Counted from the first letter of the stretch, positions 1 through 7,403 are shown. The stretch is DNA of 7,850 nt from Gammaproteobacteria bacterium (GCA_018222695.1 JAAEZV010000071.1:1-7850), one strand, 5' to 3'. The notes: generated by a model not told the origin, from the letters alone. A program made the numbers and translations.

Positions 1-921
1 CCTGTGATCGCTGACTTCAGAGGGGTCTAAGGCCGAATCGGGTCCGCGGGTCAGCTGACCTGCTTCGTCTGTCCAGATCCAGGTCAAATCAGGCCAGCCG
101 CGCAGCCAGGTCAGCTGTCGCTTCGCAAGCTGGCGCGTAGCAGCCAGCACCTTTTCACGACAGGTAGCGAGGTCTATTTCTCCCTCGAGGTAGGACCATA
201 CCTGCCGATAGCCCACTGCCCGAATAGCGGGCAAATCGATATGCAAGCCTTCCCGCTGATGAAGGTGGCTGACCTCCTCTACCAAACCTTGATCAAACAT
301 GGCGTCCAGTCGGCTGGCGATTCGCGCATGCAAGACGGCGCGATCCTCGGGGCAAAGGGCAATACATTCATAGTCGTCTGATGCGGGGGCGGGGTTTCCC
401 TGCTGCCATTCACTCAGCGGTGTGCCGGTACCGCGATACACCTCCAGTGCGCGGCAGATCCGCTGACTGTGATTGGGGTGTAATCGATCGGCGGTCTCAG
501 GGTCGACTTCACTGAGTTGCTGATGCAGAGCTGGCCAGCCAGACCGCTGCGCTTCGGCCTCGATATCGGCACGTATTGTCGGGTCAATAGCGGGGATGTC
601 GTCGAGCCCCTGAATAAGCGCCCGAAAGTACAGCATGCTGCCGCCGACCAGAATGGGCCGCCGCCCTCTACCCCGAATCTCGTCAATACACTGCTTGGCA
701 TCGCTCCCGAAATCGGCGGCGGTGTAGGGATCATCAGGTTCCCGCATATGAACGAGATGATGCGGATAGTCCGGTTTGGCAGCGCCGATCGAAAGGCCGC
801 GATACACCAAAGCCGAATCCACGCTGATCAGCTCGGCGTCAAAGGCCTCGGCGAGCCGCTCGGCCAATGCCGACTTGCCCGACGCGGTGGGGCCCATCAA
901 GGCCAACACGGGTTCGGTCAC
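1..921 (-). CDS. miaA: tRNA dimethylallyltransferase MiaA (3' end outside window)
   Basis: MiaA transfers a dimethylallyl group from DMAPP to N6 of A37 in tRNAs that read codons starting with U, giving i6A37, the precursor of ms2i6A37. It is a soluble cytoplasmic enzyme. The frame is open for 307 codons to the left edge with no stop, close to the family's usual 310-320 residues, so only a short C-terminal tail is missing. Visible motifs are the P-loop GPTASGKS (residues 10-17), DSALVYRGLSIGAAKP (35-50), VGGSMLYFRAL (92-102), HPNHSQRICRALEV (148-161), RAVGYRQVWSYLEGE (234-248) and ATRQLAKRQLTWLRGW (261-276). The chosen start is GTG at 921, two bases after the mutL stop (TGATCGTG). The next in-frame ATG, residue 9, directly abuts the P-loop and would delete the first beta strand. 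A weak GGA lies 8 nt upstream, and expression is probably coupled to mutL. The segment after AAKP is shorter than in E. coli. Confidence 0.96.
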   Translation of the reverse strand, partial: MTEPVLALMGPTASGKSALAERLAEAFDAELISVDSALVYRGLSIGAAKPDYPHHLVHMREPDDPYTAADFGSDAKQCIDEIRGRGRRPILVGGSMLYFRALIQGLDDIPAIDPTIRADIEAEAQRSGWPALHQQLSEVDPETADRLHPNHSQRICRALEVYRGTGTPLSEWQQGNPAPASDDYECIALCPEDRAVLHARIASRLDAMFDQGLVEEVSHLHQREGLHIDLPAIRAVGYRQVWSYLEGEIDLATCREKVLAATRQLAKRQLTWLRGWPDLTWIWTDEAGQLTRGPDSALDPSEVSDHR

Positions 922-923
922 GA

Positions 924-2753
924 TCAGCGTCCGCGCAGAAACAGTTTGTCCAGATCTGCCATACCCAGCTGCACCCAGGTGGGCCGACCATGGTTGCACT
1001 GCCCGGATCGCTCAGTCTCTTCCATATCGCGCAAAAGCGCATTCATCTCTGGCAGCGTCAAACGGCGATTGGCGCGCACCGAACCGTGACAGGCCATGGT
1101 CGAAAGCAACTCATCGAGTGAGCTGGCAATACGGTCACTGGTGCCGAACTCGAGAAGGTCAGACAGCACGTCCCGCACCAGCGCTTCCGCATCGGCATCT
1201 TTGAGCGGCGCAGGAAGTTCTCGACAGACCACCGCCTCCTCGCCGACCGCTTCAACCAACACGCCCAGCGACGCCAACTCTTCAGCCTGCTCAGCGGCGA
1301 TCGCCGCCTCTCTATTCGATACAGCGAGCGTAATGGGCACCAGCAACGGCTGACGCGTGATGCCGGCACCCTCTCTGGCCTTTTTCAATCTTTCATAGGT
1401 AATTCTCTCGTGCGCCGCGTGCATATCGACCAGCACCATCCCGTGCTGATTCTCGGCAAGGATGTACACACCATGAAGCTGCGCCACGGCAAACCCCAGC
1501 GGCGGAATCTCGGCAGATGGGTCACTGAACTCTGGCTGGGGCGCATTGCTCGCCCGCTGCAGCATGGGCGAGGCATATCTAGTGCCCACCGTGCCAAACT
1601 GCCCGCGGTCGCCGCCCGCGCCGCTGATTGACCCCCCAAGCTGCCCTGAAAATGCAGCGGGTAATCCGCCGGGCGACAGCCCCATGGTGGATTGATGGGC
1701 GGCCGACTCGATCATTTCCGCCGCAGTCGGCGACTGGCTTTGGCCCGGTCTGACATCTGCCAGCGCCCGGGACAATGTGCCGAATAAAAAGTCGTGCACC
1801 CCGCGGCTATCGCGGAACCGCACCTCGTGCTTGGTCGGATGCACATTCACATCAACGCCCGCCGGATCCAGCTCGAGAAACAACACAAAAGCCGGGTGAC
1901 GACCATGAAACAGCACATCGCGATAGGCCTGCCGGATGGCATGGGAGACCAACTTGTCGCGGATCACCCGACCGTTCACAAAGAAATACTGCAGATCTGC
2001 CTGGCTCCGGGAAAAGGTCGGTTCCGCCACCCAGCCCCAGAGTTTGAGCGAACCCGCCTCGCGCTCGATCGTCACCGTGTGCTCGGCGAAGTCTTTGCCA
2101 CAAATCGTCGCAATGCGACGATTGCGCTCACTGTCACTCTCTGCCGCACCCAGCTGTAGCGTTTGCTTGCCGTTGTGGTGCAGCGTAAACGTCACGTCCG
2201 GTCGGGACAGCGCCTGACGCTTAATGACCTCATGGACATGCCCAAACTCCGTTTTCTCGGTGCGCAGAAACTTTCGCCGGGCGGGGGTGTTGTAAAACAA
2301 ATCACGCACCTCGAGGGTGGTGCCGCGGGGGTGCGGCGCCGGGCGCACCGAGACTGCCATCTCGCGCCCTTCGCACAGGGCTTGCTGCCCTTGTGCGGAG
2401 TGCTCGTCCGTATTCGAAGTCAGGACTAGCCGTGAAACCGAGGCGATCGAGGCCAACGCTTCGCCGCGAAAGCCGAGTGAGGCCACTGCCTCCAGATCTT
2501 CTATGGAATCGATTTTGCTGGTCGCATGACGCGCCAGCGACAGCGCCATATCGGCCTCGCTAATCCCAGCGCCGTTGTCGCGAATCCGCAGCAGCCTGGT
2601 GCCGCCGGCCTCGACATCAATGTCGACCCGCGTAGCGCCCGCATCAAGACTGTTCTCCACCGCCTCCTTGACCACCGAAGCAGGGCGCTCCACCACTTCG
2701 CCTGCTGCGATCTGATTGGCGAGTCGCGGCTCTAGGAGTCGGATCACGCTCAT
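924..2753 (-). CDS. mutL: DNA mismatch repair protein MutL
   Basis: MutL is the ATPase that links mismatch recognition by MutS to strand incision and excision. The protein has 609 residues (E. coli about 615). The N-terminal GHKL ATPase shows [19 protein letters not shown] (12-30) with E30 as likely general base, ENSLDAGA with Mg-binding N34, DNGAG (59-63), GFRGEAL (94-100) and [13 protein letters not shown] (151-163). The transducer domain includes [10 protein letters not shown] (257-266) and [14 protein letters not shown] (300-313). A Gly/Ser/Ala-rich linker spans about 338-415. The C-terminal dimerisation domain contains [12 protein letters not shown] (443-454), ACHGSVRA (554-561) and CNHGRP (586-591), which match the endonuclease-type MutL motifs missing from E. 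coli. The ATG at 2753 overlaps the amiB stop as ATGA. A 54-codon in-frame upstream extension lies inside amiB and has no MutL homology, so it was rejected. Third gene of the tsaE operon. Confidence 0.98.
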   Translation of the reverse strand: MSVIRLLEPRLANQIAAGEVVERPASVVKEAVENSLDAGATRVDIDVEAGGTRLLRIRDNGAGISEADMALSLARHATSKIDSIEDLEAVASLGFRGEALASIASVSRLVLTSNTDEHSAQGQQALCEGREMAVSVRPAPHPRGTTLEVRDLFYNTPARRKFLRTEKTEFGHVHEVIKRQALSRPDVTFTLHHNGKQTLQLGAAESDSERNRRIATICGKDFAEHTVTIEREAGSLKLWGWVAEPTFSRSQADLQYFFVNGRVIRDKLVSHAIRQAYRDVLFHGRHPAFVLFLELDPAGVDVNVHPTKHEVRFRDSRGVHDFLFGTLSRALADVRPGQSQSPTAAEMIESAAHQSTMGLSPGGLPAAFSGQLGGSISGAGGDRGQFGTVGTRYASPMLQRASNAPQPEFSDPSAEIPPLGFAVAQLHGVYILAENQHGMVLVDMHAAHERITYERLKKAREGAGITRQPLLVPITLAVSNREAAIAAEQAEELASLGVLVEAVGEEAVVCRELPAPLKDADAEALVRDVLSDLLEFGTSDRIASSLDELLSTMACHGSVRANRRLTLPEMNALLRDMEETERSGQCNHGRPTWVQLGMADLDKLFLRGR

Positions 2754-4123
2754 GCCTCGGGTATCACCAATGTCTGGCCCACATAGATCACGTCGCGACT
2801 GAGTCCGTTGTTGGTTTTGATCGAAGCGACAGTCACACCATATCGCTCTGCAATTTCTGACAGTGTATCCCCTGCGGCAATAGTGACCTCCCTGCCCCCC
2901 TGTTCTCGCTGCCACGCAAGCAATGTACCGGGCGGTGGTTGGCGGGCGAACCAGCTCTGTATGCCACGACGAATCGCTCTCGCCATCTTGTCCTGATAAG
3001 CCGGTGTGGCAAGACGCTCGGCTTCACCCGGGTTGGAGATAAATCCTGTCTCAATCAGCAGCGAGGGCACGTCCGGGGACTTCAGTACCGCGAAGCCGGC
3101 CTGCTCCACCCGCTTCTTATGTAAGCGGGCGACGCCGTCGATCTGCTCCAGAATCAGCGCACCCAAATTCAGGCTGGCGTCCAGCGTACCCGTCATCGAC
3201 AAATCTGCCAGCACCCCCGCCAACATGGGATCCATCTCTGCCAGTTCTACCCCCCCTACCAGATCAGCCGCATTCTCGGTGTCGGCGAGATATTGTGCCG
3301 TAGTGGAGGTCGCCCCACGCATTGAGAGCGCGTAGACCGACGCGCCGTGGGCCGATTTTTCCCGAAACGCATCGGCGTGAATCGAGACAAACAAATCCGC
3401 CTCCAACGCCCGCGCCTTGTCGCGGCGATTTTTCAGGCTCACGTAATAGTCCCCGGTACGCACCAGCATCGGCTTGAAGCCGGGGATTTTCGCCAGTTGA
3501 TTTTCCAGACGACGCGCAATCTGCAGCACCACGGTTTTCTCTCTCAGCCCGCCCGGCCCCGACGCGCCGGGGTCTTCACCGCCATGCCCAGGATCGATGG
3601 CAATCACAATATCGCGACGGCCCTCCAGCGACTCCACCGACAACACCGGCTTGGGCTCCGCGGTGGGGGTCTTATCAAACAGGTCGATCACCACTCGATG
3701 ACCCGTGGTGTCATTCGGTGGCAATAGAAACACCGAGGTGCGGACCGATGCACTGAGGTCAAAAACAAGGCGCAGATCTGTGCCCTGCCGAATACCCGAG
3801 CGCACCCGGCTGATCGGTGTTCCCTCGAGCGGCAACGAGGTCAGGCTCGCGCTTAATCGACTCTGCGATAAATCGACCACGAATCGCTCGGGGTTCTCGA
3901 GTGACAGCGTGCTGAAGTCAGTAGCGCCAGAGAGATCGAGTACCACCCGGGTATGGTCGGGTGCGCGCCACAGTCGCACTGCGTCGACGTCAGCCGCGGA
4001 GACAGTCGGCGCAGACACCAGCACCATCGCGATCGCCGCAATTATCATGAGCAAAGCGTGCGCGCCCCGAAGACGTACCGCTACCGGGATGTCACTGACG
4101 GCCTGTTTCCAATTCAAGAGCAT
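2750..4123 (-). CDS. amiB: N-acetylmuramoyl-L-alanine amidase AmiB with C-terminal LysM
   Basis: This periplasmic zinc amidase cuts the bond between MurNAc and L-alanine of peptidoglycan to separate daughter cells at division. In relatives it is activated by EnvC-like LytM factors. The product has 457 residues. A signal peptide has a basic stretch near R17-R19, a hydrophobic core at about 23-38 and a likely cleavage site at VSA-AD (43/44). An AMIN domain for septal targeting covers about 45-150. The Amidase_3 domain covers about 172-392, with zinc and catalytic residues in [13 protein letters not shown] (H180), REKTV (E195), SIHAD (H249) and [11 protein letters not shown] (E358). The stretch [16 protein letters not shown] (306-321) lies where division amidases carry the self-inhibiting helix. 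A single LysM, about 411-457, ends the protein and should add peptidoglycan binding; E. coli AmiB lacks it. The ATG lies 1 nt after the tsaE stop (TGAGATG), with a weak GGA upstream. The end overlaps mutL by 4 nt. Confidence 0.96.
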   Translation of the reverse strand: MLLNWKQAVSDIPVAVRLRGAHALLMIIAAIAMVLVSAPTVSAADVDAVRLWRAPDHTRVVLDLSGATDFSTLSLENPERFVVDLSQSRLSASLTSLPLEGTPISRVRSGIRQGTDLRLVFDLSASVRTSVFLLPPNDTTGHRVVIDLFDKTPTAEPKPVLSVESLEGRRDIVIAIDPGHGGEDPGASGPGGLREKTVVLQIARRLENQLAKIPGFKPMLVRTGDYYVSLKNRRDKARALEADLFVSIHADAFREKSAHGASVYALSMRGATSTTAQYLADTENAADLVGGVELAEMDPMLAGVLADLSMTGTLDASLNLGALILEQIDGVARLHKKRVEQAGFAVLKSPDVPSLLIETGFISNPGEAERLATPAYQDKMARAIRRGIQSWFARQPPPGTLLAWQREQGGREVTIAAGDTLSEIAERYGVTVASIKTNNGLSRDVIYVGQTLVIPEA

Positions 4124-4124
4124 C

Positions 4125-4595
4125 TCAGTCCGACAGCGCTTCGAGTAAGACGGGATCGGCGGCGCGCACCGTGGCTTTTCGTCCTGAGCCCTCGGGCGTC
4201 AACGTAATGTCGAGGGTAGCCGGCGGCAGCTGCGCCTCAGCGCGCTCGGGCCACTCAATGAGCAGAATACCCTCTGCAGAAAGATAGTCACCCAGCCCGA
4301 GGTAAGCCAACTCCTGCGCATCCCCGAGCCGGTAAAGATCGAGGTGAAAGACCGGTCCGCCGGGCACCGACTCATAAGGCTCGACCAAGGTGTAGGTCGG
4401 GCTCTTCACCGACCCATCATGGCCTCGCCCACGCAAGAACCCACGACTAAAGGTCGTCTTGCCGGCACCCAGATCGCCGCGCAGAAAAATCACCTGTGGG
4501 ACCTGCGCCTCGCCTGCCACTTGGCTGCCCAAGGCAAGCGTCGCCGTCTCGTCAGACAACTCAAATTCTCGATGATGGGACAAGGGCTCGCTCAT
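4125..4595 (-). CDS. tsaE: tRNA threonylcarbamoyladenosine biosynthesis ATPase TsaE
   Basis: TsaE (formerly YjeE) is the small ATPase that, with TsaB and TsaD, supports transfer of threonylcarbamoyl to A37 of tRNAs reading ANN codons (t6A37). The 156-residue length is typical. Visible motifs are the Walker A loop GDLGAGKTT (40-48), SPTYTLVEPY (65-74) in the switch region, FHLDLYRLGDAQEL (83-96) and LLIEWPER (111-118) as the Walker B-like strand. It is the first gene of the minus-strand operon with amiB, mutL and miaA. The start at 4595 is chosen because the conserved N-terminus fits, and because a -10-like TACACT ends 6 nt before the ATG, leaving no room for a Shine-Dalgarno sequence. The mRNA is therefore probably leaderless. 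The nnr gene, which precedes tsaE in E. coli and Pseudomonas, is missing. Confidence 0.96.
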   Translation of the reverse strand: MSEPLSHHREFELSDETATLALGSQVAGEAQVPQVIFLRGDLGAGKTTFSRGFLRGRGHDGSVKSPTYTLVEPYESVPGGPVFHLDLYRLGDAQELAYLGLGDYLSAEGILLIEWPERAEAQLPPATLDITLTPEGSGRKATVRAADPVLLEALSD

Positions 4596-4601
4596 CTATC
4601 A

Positions 4602-4607
4602 AGTGTA
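4602..4607 (-). promoter_or_regulatory. Predicted -10 element for the tsaE-amiB-mutL-miaA operon
   Basis: On the minus strand TACACT (4607 down to 4602) is followed by exactly 6 nt and then the tsaE ATG. A sigma70 start 7 nt past the -10 would fall on the A of that ATG. GTGACA (4632 down to 4627) matches 5 of 6 -35 consensus bases, but its 19-bp spacer is longer than ideal. This is inferred by inspection only. Confidence 0.5.
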
Positions 4608-4625
4608 CCGCGCCGGGCCGGGCAT

Positions 4626-4648
4626 CTGTCACAATCCCAACATGACAG
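4626..4648. repeat. Perfect 6-bp inverted repeat CTGTCA-N11-TGACAG across the queG start
   Basis: CTGTCA (4626-4631) and TGACAG (4643-4648) are exact reverse complements separated by 11 bp, so their centres are 17 bp apart. The repeat covers the candidate -35 of tsaE, the candidate -10 of queG and the queG start codon. It could be an operator for a dimeric regulator acting on both genes. A 6+6 match can also arise by chance, and half of the left arm may simply be the tsaE -35. Confidence 0.35.
4630..4635 (+). promoter_or_regulatory. Weak candidate -10 for queG
   Basis: CACAAT matches TATAAT at 4 of 6 positions, including A2 and T6. It lies 6 nt before the queG ATG, the same spacing as at tsaE and rsgA. 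There is no recognisable -35 at 16-18 bp and no Shine-Dalgarno sequence before the ATG. The shared geometry is the main support. Confidence 0.3.
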
Positions 4649-5724
4649 ACCCTATTGCCGACACCGGTCGCTCCCCTGATCCTGCCGACGCTGTGCCTCT
4701 GGACACGATCCGTCAGTGGGGTCAGGAGCTGGGCTTTCAGGCGCTGGGTTTTACCGGCATTGATCTCGCCCAGCACCGAGACTATCTCGCCAAATGGCTG
4801 GAGGCCGGCTACCACGGTGAAATGGAGTGGATGGCCAGCCATGGTCAAAAACGCACCCATCCGGATGCGCTCGTACCGGGCACTTGCACCGTCATCACCG
4901 CACGAATGGATTATCTGCCCGAGGGAGAGGACCCCGAGGCCGTGCTGGCTTCATCCGAGAAGGCCTATATCTCTCGCTACGCGCTCGGGCGCGACTATCA
5001 CAAGCTGATACGAGGCAGACTGGCCAAATTGGCTAAGCGCATCGAGGCGCAGTTGGGCGGTGGACAGTATCGCGCCTTTGTTGATAGCGCCCCCGTGCTG
5101 GAGCGGGCGCTGGCCGAGAATGCAGGCCTTGGCTGGATTGGCAAGAACACCATGCTGTTAAACGACAAAGCGGGGTCCTGGTTCTTCCTCGGCGAAATCT
5201 ATACCGATATCCCGCTGCCCCCGGATCCGCCGCAGGATACTGAGCATTGCGGCAGTTGCCGTGCTTGCCTCGATGTCTGTCCCACGAATGCTTTTACCGC
5301 CCCCTGGGTCCTCGATGCGCGGAAGTGCATCTCCTACCTGACCATTGAGTTCGACGGCGTGATTCCCGAATCACTGCGGCCGGCCATGGGCAATCGCATT
5401 TATGGTTGCGATGACTGTCAGCTGGTATGTCCCTGGAACAAGTTTGCCCAGCAGACCGGGGAACCTGATTTCACGCCCCGCCATGGACTCGATGCGATCG
5501 ACCTAGTGGAGTGCTTCAATTGGGACGAGCCGACCTTTCTCGCTCGCACTGAAGGCTCAGCGATTCGCCGCATCGGCTTTGAACAGTGGCGCCGCAATGT
5601 CGCCATTGCCTTGGGTAACGCCGAATCGAGTGATGCCATCCGCACAGCGCTGCAAGCGGCGCTGGAGGATCCCTCAGAGTTGGTGCGCGAACATGTTCAG
5701 TGGGCGCTCGCGCAACACCACTGA
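4642..5724 (+). CDS. queG: Epoxyqueuosine reductase QueG
   Basis: QueG performs the last step of queuosine synthesis, reducing epoxyqueuosine to queuosine at tRNA position 34 with cobalamin and two [4Fe-4S] clusters in the cytoplasm. The protein has 360 residues (usual range about 350-380). The N-terminal cobalamin-binding part includes ARMDYLPEGED (87-97), YALGRDYHKLIR (113-124) and VDSAPVLERALAENAGLGWIG (147-167), where D148 matches the proposed catalytic Asp. Two ferredoxin-type cysteine sets follow: CGSCRACLDVCP (C203, C206, C209, C213) and GCDDCQLVCP (C256, C259, C263), with C229 in KCISYLTIEF as the remaining ligand. The C-terminal helical part, about 305-358, resembles a HEAT-like repeat. 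The ATG at 4642 was chosen over an in-frame GTG at 4603, because that extension would cross the divergent tsaE promoter and adds nonconserved residues. queG is transcribed away from tsaE and towards orn. Confidence 0.97.
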   Translation: MTDPIADTGRSPDPADAVPLDTIRQWGQELGFQALGFTGIDLAQHRDYLAKWLEAGYHGEMEWMASHGQKRTHPDALVPGTCTVITARMDYLPEGEDPEAVLASSEKAYISRYALGRDYHKLIRGRLAKLAKRIEAQLGGGQYRAFVDSAPVLERALAENAGLGWIGKNTMLLNDKAGSWFFLGEIYTDIPLPPDPPQDTEHCGSCRACLDVCPTNAFTAPWVLDARKCISYLTIEFDGVIPESLRPAMGNRIYGCDDCQLVCPWNKFAQQTGEPDFTPRHGLDAIDLVECFNWDEPTFLARTEGSAIRRIGFEQWRRNVAIALGNAESSDAIRTALQAALEDPSELVREHVQWALAQHH

Positions 5725-5799
5725 CTCATCATTAAAGCACCGCGCTCAACAGCGCCGCTGCCTCCACCGGGAGGGTTTCGCTTTCTATTGCGCTTCGCT
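5725..5799. terminator. Convergent queG/orn spacer with two short hairpins
   Basis: This 75-bp spacer separates the two converging stops. It holds GCGCT-CAAC-AGCGC (5742-5755) and CCTCC-ACCG-GGAGG (5761-5774), each a perfect 5-bp stem with a 4-nt loop. The second is followed on the plus strand by an imperfect T-rich tract, TTTCGCTTTC (5776-5785), which makes it a weak candidate Rho-independent terminator for queG. On the minus strand no good T run follows either stem. An 8-bp direct repeat TTCGCTTT (5777-5784 and 5794-5801) sits at the orn end. Confidence 0.35.
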
Positions 5800-6351
5800 T
5801 TAGGGTGACTCGACACGCAGGAAATGCATACGGTAGTGCCGCAATTCCTCGATCGACTCGCGAATATCCTCAAGCGCCTGGTGTGCACCCTGCTTGGGCG
5901 CTTCGGGCAAGTCCGGTCGCCACCGCTGCATCAGTATCTTGAGCGTGCTGACATCCAGATTCCGGTAGTGGAAAAATGTCTCGAGCTCCGGCATATGGCG
6001 TGCCATGAAGCGTCGGTCCTGACAAATGGAATTGCCGCACATCGGCGATTTTCCCTCGGGCACCCACTGGCGGAGGAACTCAAGCGTCAACTCGGCGGCT
6101 GCCGATTCCGACACAGTACTCGCGCGAACGCGATCGACCAGGCCTGAGCCCGTGTGAGTGCGGGTATTCCACTCGTCCATCGCGTCAAGCGCCTCAGGCG
6201 GCTGATGGATCGCAAGCACCGGGCCTTCCGCCAGCACGGTCAGGTTTGAATCAGTGACGATAGTGGCGATTTCTATGACGCGATGCGCTTCGGGGATCAA
6301 CCCGGTCATCTCCATGTCGACCCAAATCAAATTGTGGTCACTGACCGCCAT
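5800..6351 (-). CDS. orn: Oligoribonuclease Orn
   Basis: Orn is a cytoplasmic 3'-5' exoribonuclease that degrades very short RNAs, chiefly dinucleotides, to mononucleotides. In many gammaproteobacteria it also clears pGpG made from cyclic di-GMP. The 183 residues match the family (E. coli 181). The DEDDh active site is complete: D12 and E14 in [10 protein letters not shown]112 in [11 protein letters not shown], and H157 and D162 in [13 protein letters not shown]. Other family blocks are [11 protein letters not shown] (24-34), [14 protein letters not shown] (58-71) and [14 protein letters not shown] (127-140). The ATG at 6351 is set by a strong Shine-Dalgarno sequence 7 nt upstream. A 28-codon in-frame extension to 6435 would swallow that site and the divergent promoter region, so it was rejected. 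It is divergent from rsgA and convergent with queG. Confidence 0.98.
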   Translation of the reverse strand: MAVSDHNLIWVDMEMTGLIPEAHRVIEIATIVTDSNLTVLAEGPVLAIHQPPEALDAMDEWNTRTHTGSGLVDRVRASTVSESAAAELTLEFLRQWVPEGKSPMCGNSICQDRRFMARHMPELETFFHYRNLDVSTLKILMQRWRPDLPEAPKQGAHQALEDIRESIEELRHYRMHFLRVESP

Positions 6352-6358
6352 TACCTCA

Positions 6359-6364
6359 CTCCTT
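6359..6364 (-). promoter_or_regulatory. Shine-Dalgarno sequence of orn
   Basis: AAGGAG on the minus strand (6364 down to 6359) is separated by 7 nt from the orn ATG. This is the clearest ribosome binding site in the window and decides the orn start. It shows that the organism uses canonical sites where a leader exists, in contrast to the tsaE, queG and rsgA starts. Confidence 0.8.
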
Positions 6365-6434
6365 CTCTGCTCGACGCTAGCCACACCAACCCACTGTGCT
6401 CGTCTGTCAATGCGCCGAGCGCCGCTGGGTGTCA

Positions 6435-6440
6435 TACACT
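6435..6440 (+). promoter_or_regulatory. Predicted -10 element for rsgA
   Basis: TACACT lies exactly 6 nt before the rsgA ATG, the same hexamer and spacing as at tsaE on the other strand. A start 7 nt downstream would coincide with the ATG, predicting a leaderless transcript. No Shine-Dalgarno sequence is present and no convincing -35 is seen at 16-18 bp. Confidence 0.5.
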
Positions 6441-6446
6441 AGCACG

Positions 6447-7403
6447 ATGACCAAACGTCGCCTCACCGATCAACAAACCCGCCGAATCAAGGCGCAGCGC
6501 TCGTCCGCAGGTGATGCTCCCGCAGAGACAGGGCAGCCCGGCGTGGTGATCGCGCGTTATGGCAAGCAGGCACTCATTGAGACACGCTCTGGCGATCGCC
6601 TGCTCTGCCATCTGCGGGCGCACCTCGAATCCCCGGTGGCCGGTGACGAAATTCTCTGGCTACCGACGGAGGAAACCGGCGTAGTGGATGCGTTGGTCAC
6701 GCGACGCAATGTCCCGCAGCGGCCCGATCCACAAGGGCGGCTACGCCCTGTCGCCGCCAATATAGACCTGATGCTGATTGTCTTTGCGCCGGAGCCCGCG
6801 CCCCAAGCCAACTTGATTGACCGTTATCTGGTTGCGGCAGAGAACATGGAGGTCGAGGCCGCATTGGTGCTCAATAAGGCCGACCTGCTCGAGCCTGGCG
6901 ATGAACTGGTAAGACAGCTCGACCGGTATGGCGAGCTGGGCTACCGCACGCTGACCACCCACCATGAACTGCCCGGCGCCAGCGATCTGACAACGCTCAT
7001 CGGGCGTGACACGCTGGTGCTGGTAGGACAATCGGGAGTGGGGAAATCCTCGCTGATTCAACGCTTGCTGCCGGAAGCATCGATTCGCGTCGGCGCGCTG
7101 TCCGAAGTCGCCGACAAAGGCCGACACACCACCACCACTGCCGAGCTGTTCCACCTGCCCGGGGGTGGCCGGCTCATCGACTCGCCCGGCGTGCGCGACT
7201 TCGGGCTGACCCACGTGGCACCTGAAACCGTCTTCAATGGCTTCAGGGAGTTCTCACCCTTTTTGGGCGAGTGCCGCTTCCGGGACTGCCAGCATCAGAG
7301 CGAACCCGGCTGTGCACTGACCGCTGCGGTTGAGAACGGTGTTATCAGCAGCGAGCGCTTTGAGAGTTTTCGGCAGATCGTGGCCACTTTGGCTACTACT
7401 TAA
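6447..7403 (+). CDS. rsgA: Ribosome small-subunit biogenesis GTPase RsgA
   Basis: RsgA (YjeQ) is a circularly permuted GTPase that checks late maturation of the 30S subunit and releases RbfA. The product has 318 residues. After a basic N-terminal tail (1-19) comes an OB fold, about 31-85. The permuted G domain has motifs in the order G4-G5-G1-G2-G3: NKAD (143-146), P-loop GQSGVGKSS (194-202), GRHTTTTAEL (225-234) and DSPGV (245-249). The C-terminal zinc knuckle is CRFRDCQHQSEPGC with ligands C276, C281, H283 and C289. The ATG at 6447 was preferred over an in-frame GTG at 6396, because the intervening residues are not family-like and would overlap the -10 element. The stop lies 9 bp from the psd stop, which faces it. 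In Pseudomonas motAB follow rsgA; they are not here. Confidence 0.97.
   Translation: MTKRRLTDQQTRRIKAQRSSAGDAPAETGQPGVVIARYGKQALIETRSGDRLLCHLRAHLESPVAGDEILWLPTEETGVVDALVTRRNVPQRPDPQGRLRPVAANIDLMLIVFAPEPAPQANLIDRYLVAAENMEVEAALVLNKADLLEPGDELVRQLDRYGELGYRTLTTHHELPGASDLTTLIGRDTLVLVGQSGVGKSSLIQRLLPEASIRVGALSEVADKGRHTTTTAELFHLPGGGRLIDSPGVRDFGLTHVAPETVFNGFREFSPFLGECRFRDCQHQSEPGCALTAAVENGVISSERFESFRQIVATLATT

Noticed and set aside
517..1204. Plus-strand open frames of 142-190 codons opposite the miaA/mutL junction
   Set aside because: They are antisense to two well-supported conserved genes, have Arg/Pro/Ser-rich compositions typical of shadow frames in GC-rich DNA, and show no family motif.
1597..1740. 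Gly/Ala-rich stretch in mutL as a possible insertion or repeat
   Set aside because: It is the usual low-complexity linker between the ATPase and dimerisation domains of MutL, and total length is normal for the family.
2754..2915. A 54-codon in-frame extension upstream of mutL
   Set aside because: It lies wholly inside the amiB 3' end and has no MutL-like sequence. The ATG at 2753 begins the conserved N-terminus and forms a normal ATGA overlap.
3347..4148. Plus-strand open frames of 126 and 147 codons opposite amiB
   Set aside because: They mirror the amiB coding strand, have no recognisable domain, and lack a convincing ribosome site.
6405..6410. Perfect TTGACA on the minus strand as a -35 for orn
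   Set aside because: No -10 better than two or three matches is found 16-18 bp downstream (GGTGTG, TGGTGT), so I do not call a promoter, although the hexamer is in a suitable place.
6352..6435. A 28-codon N-terminal extension of orn
   Set aside because: It would translate through the strong AAGGAG site that sits 7 nt before the internal ATG, and Orn proteins begin near that ATG.
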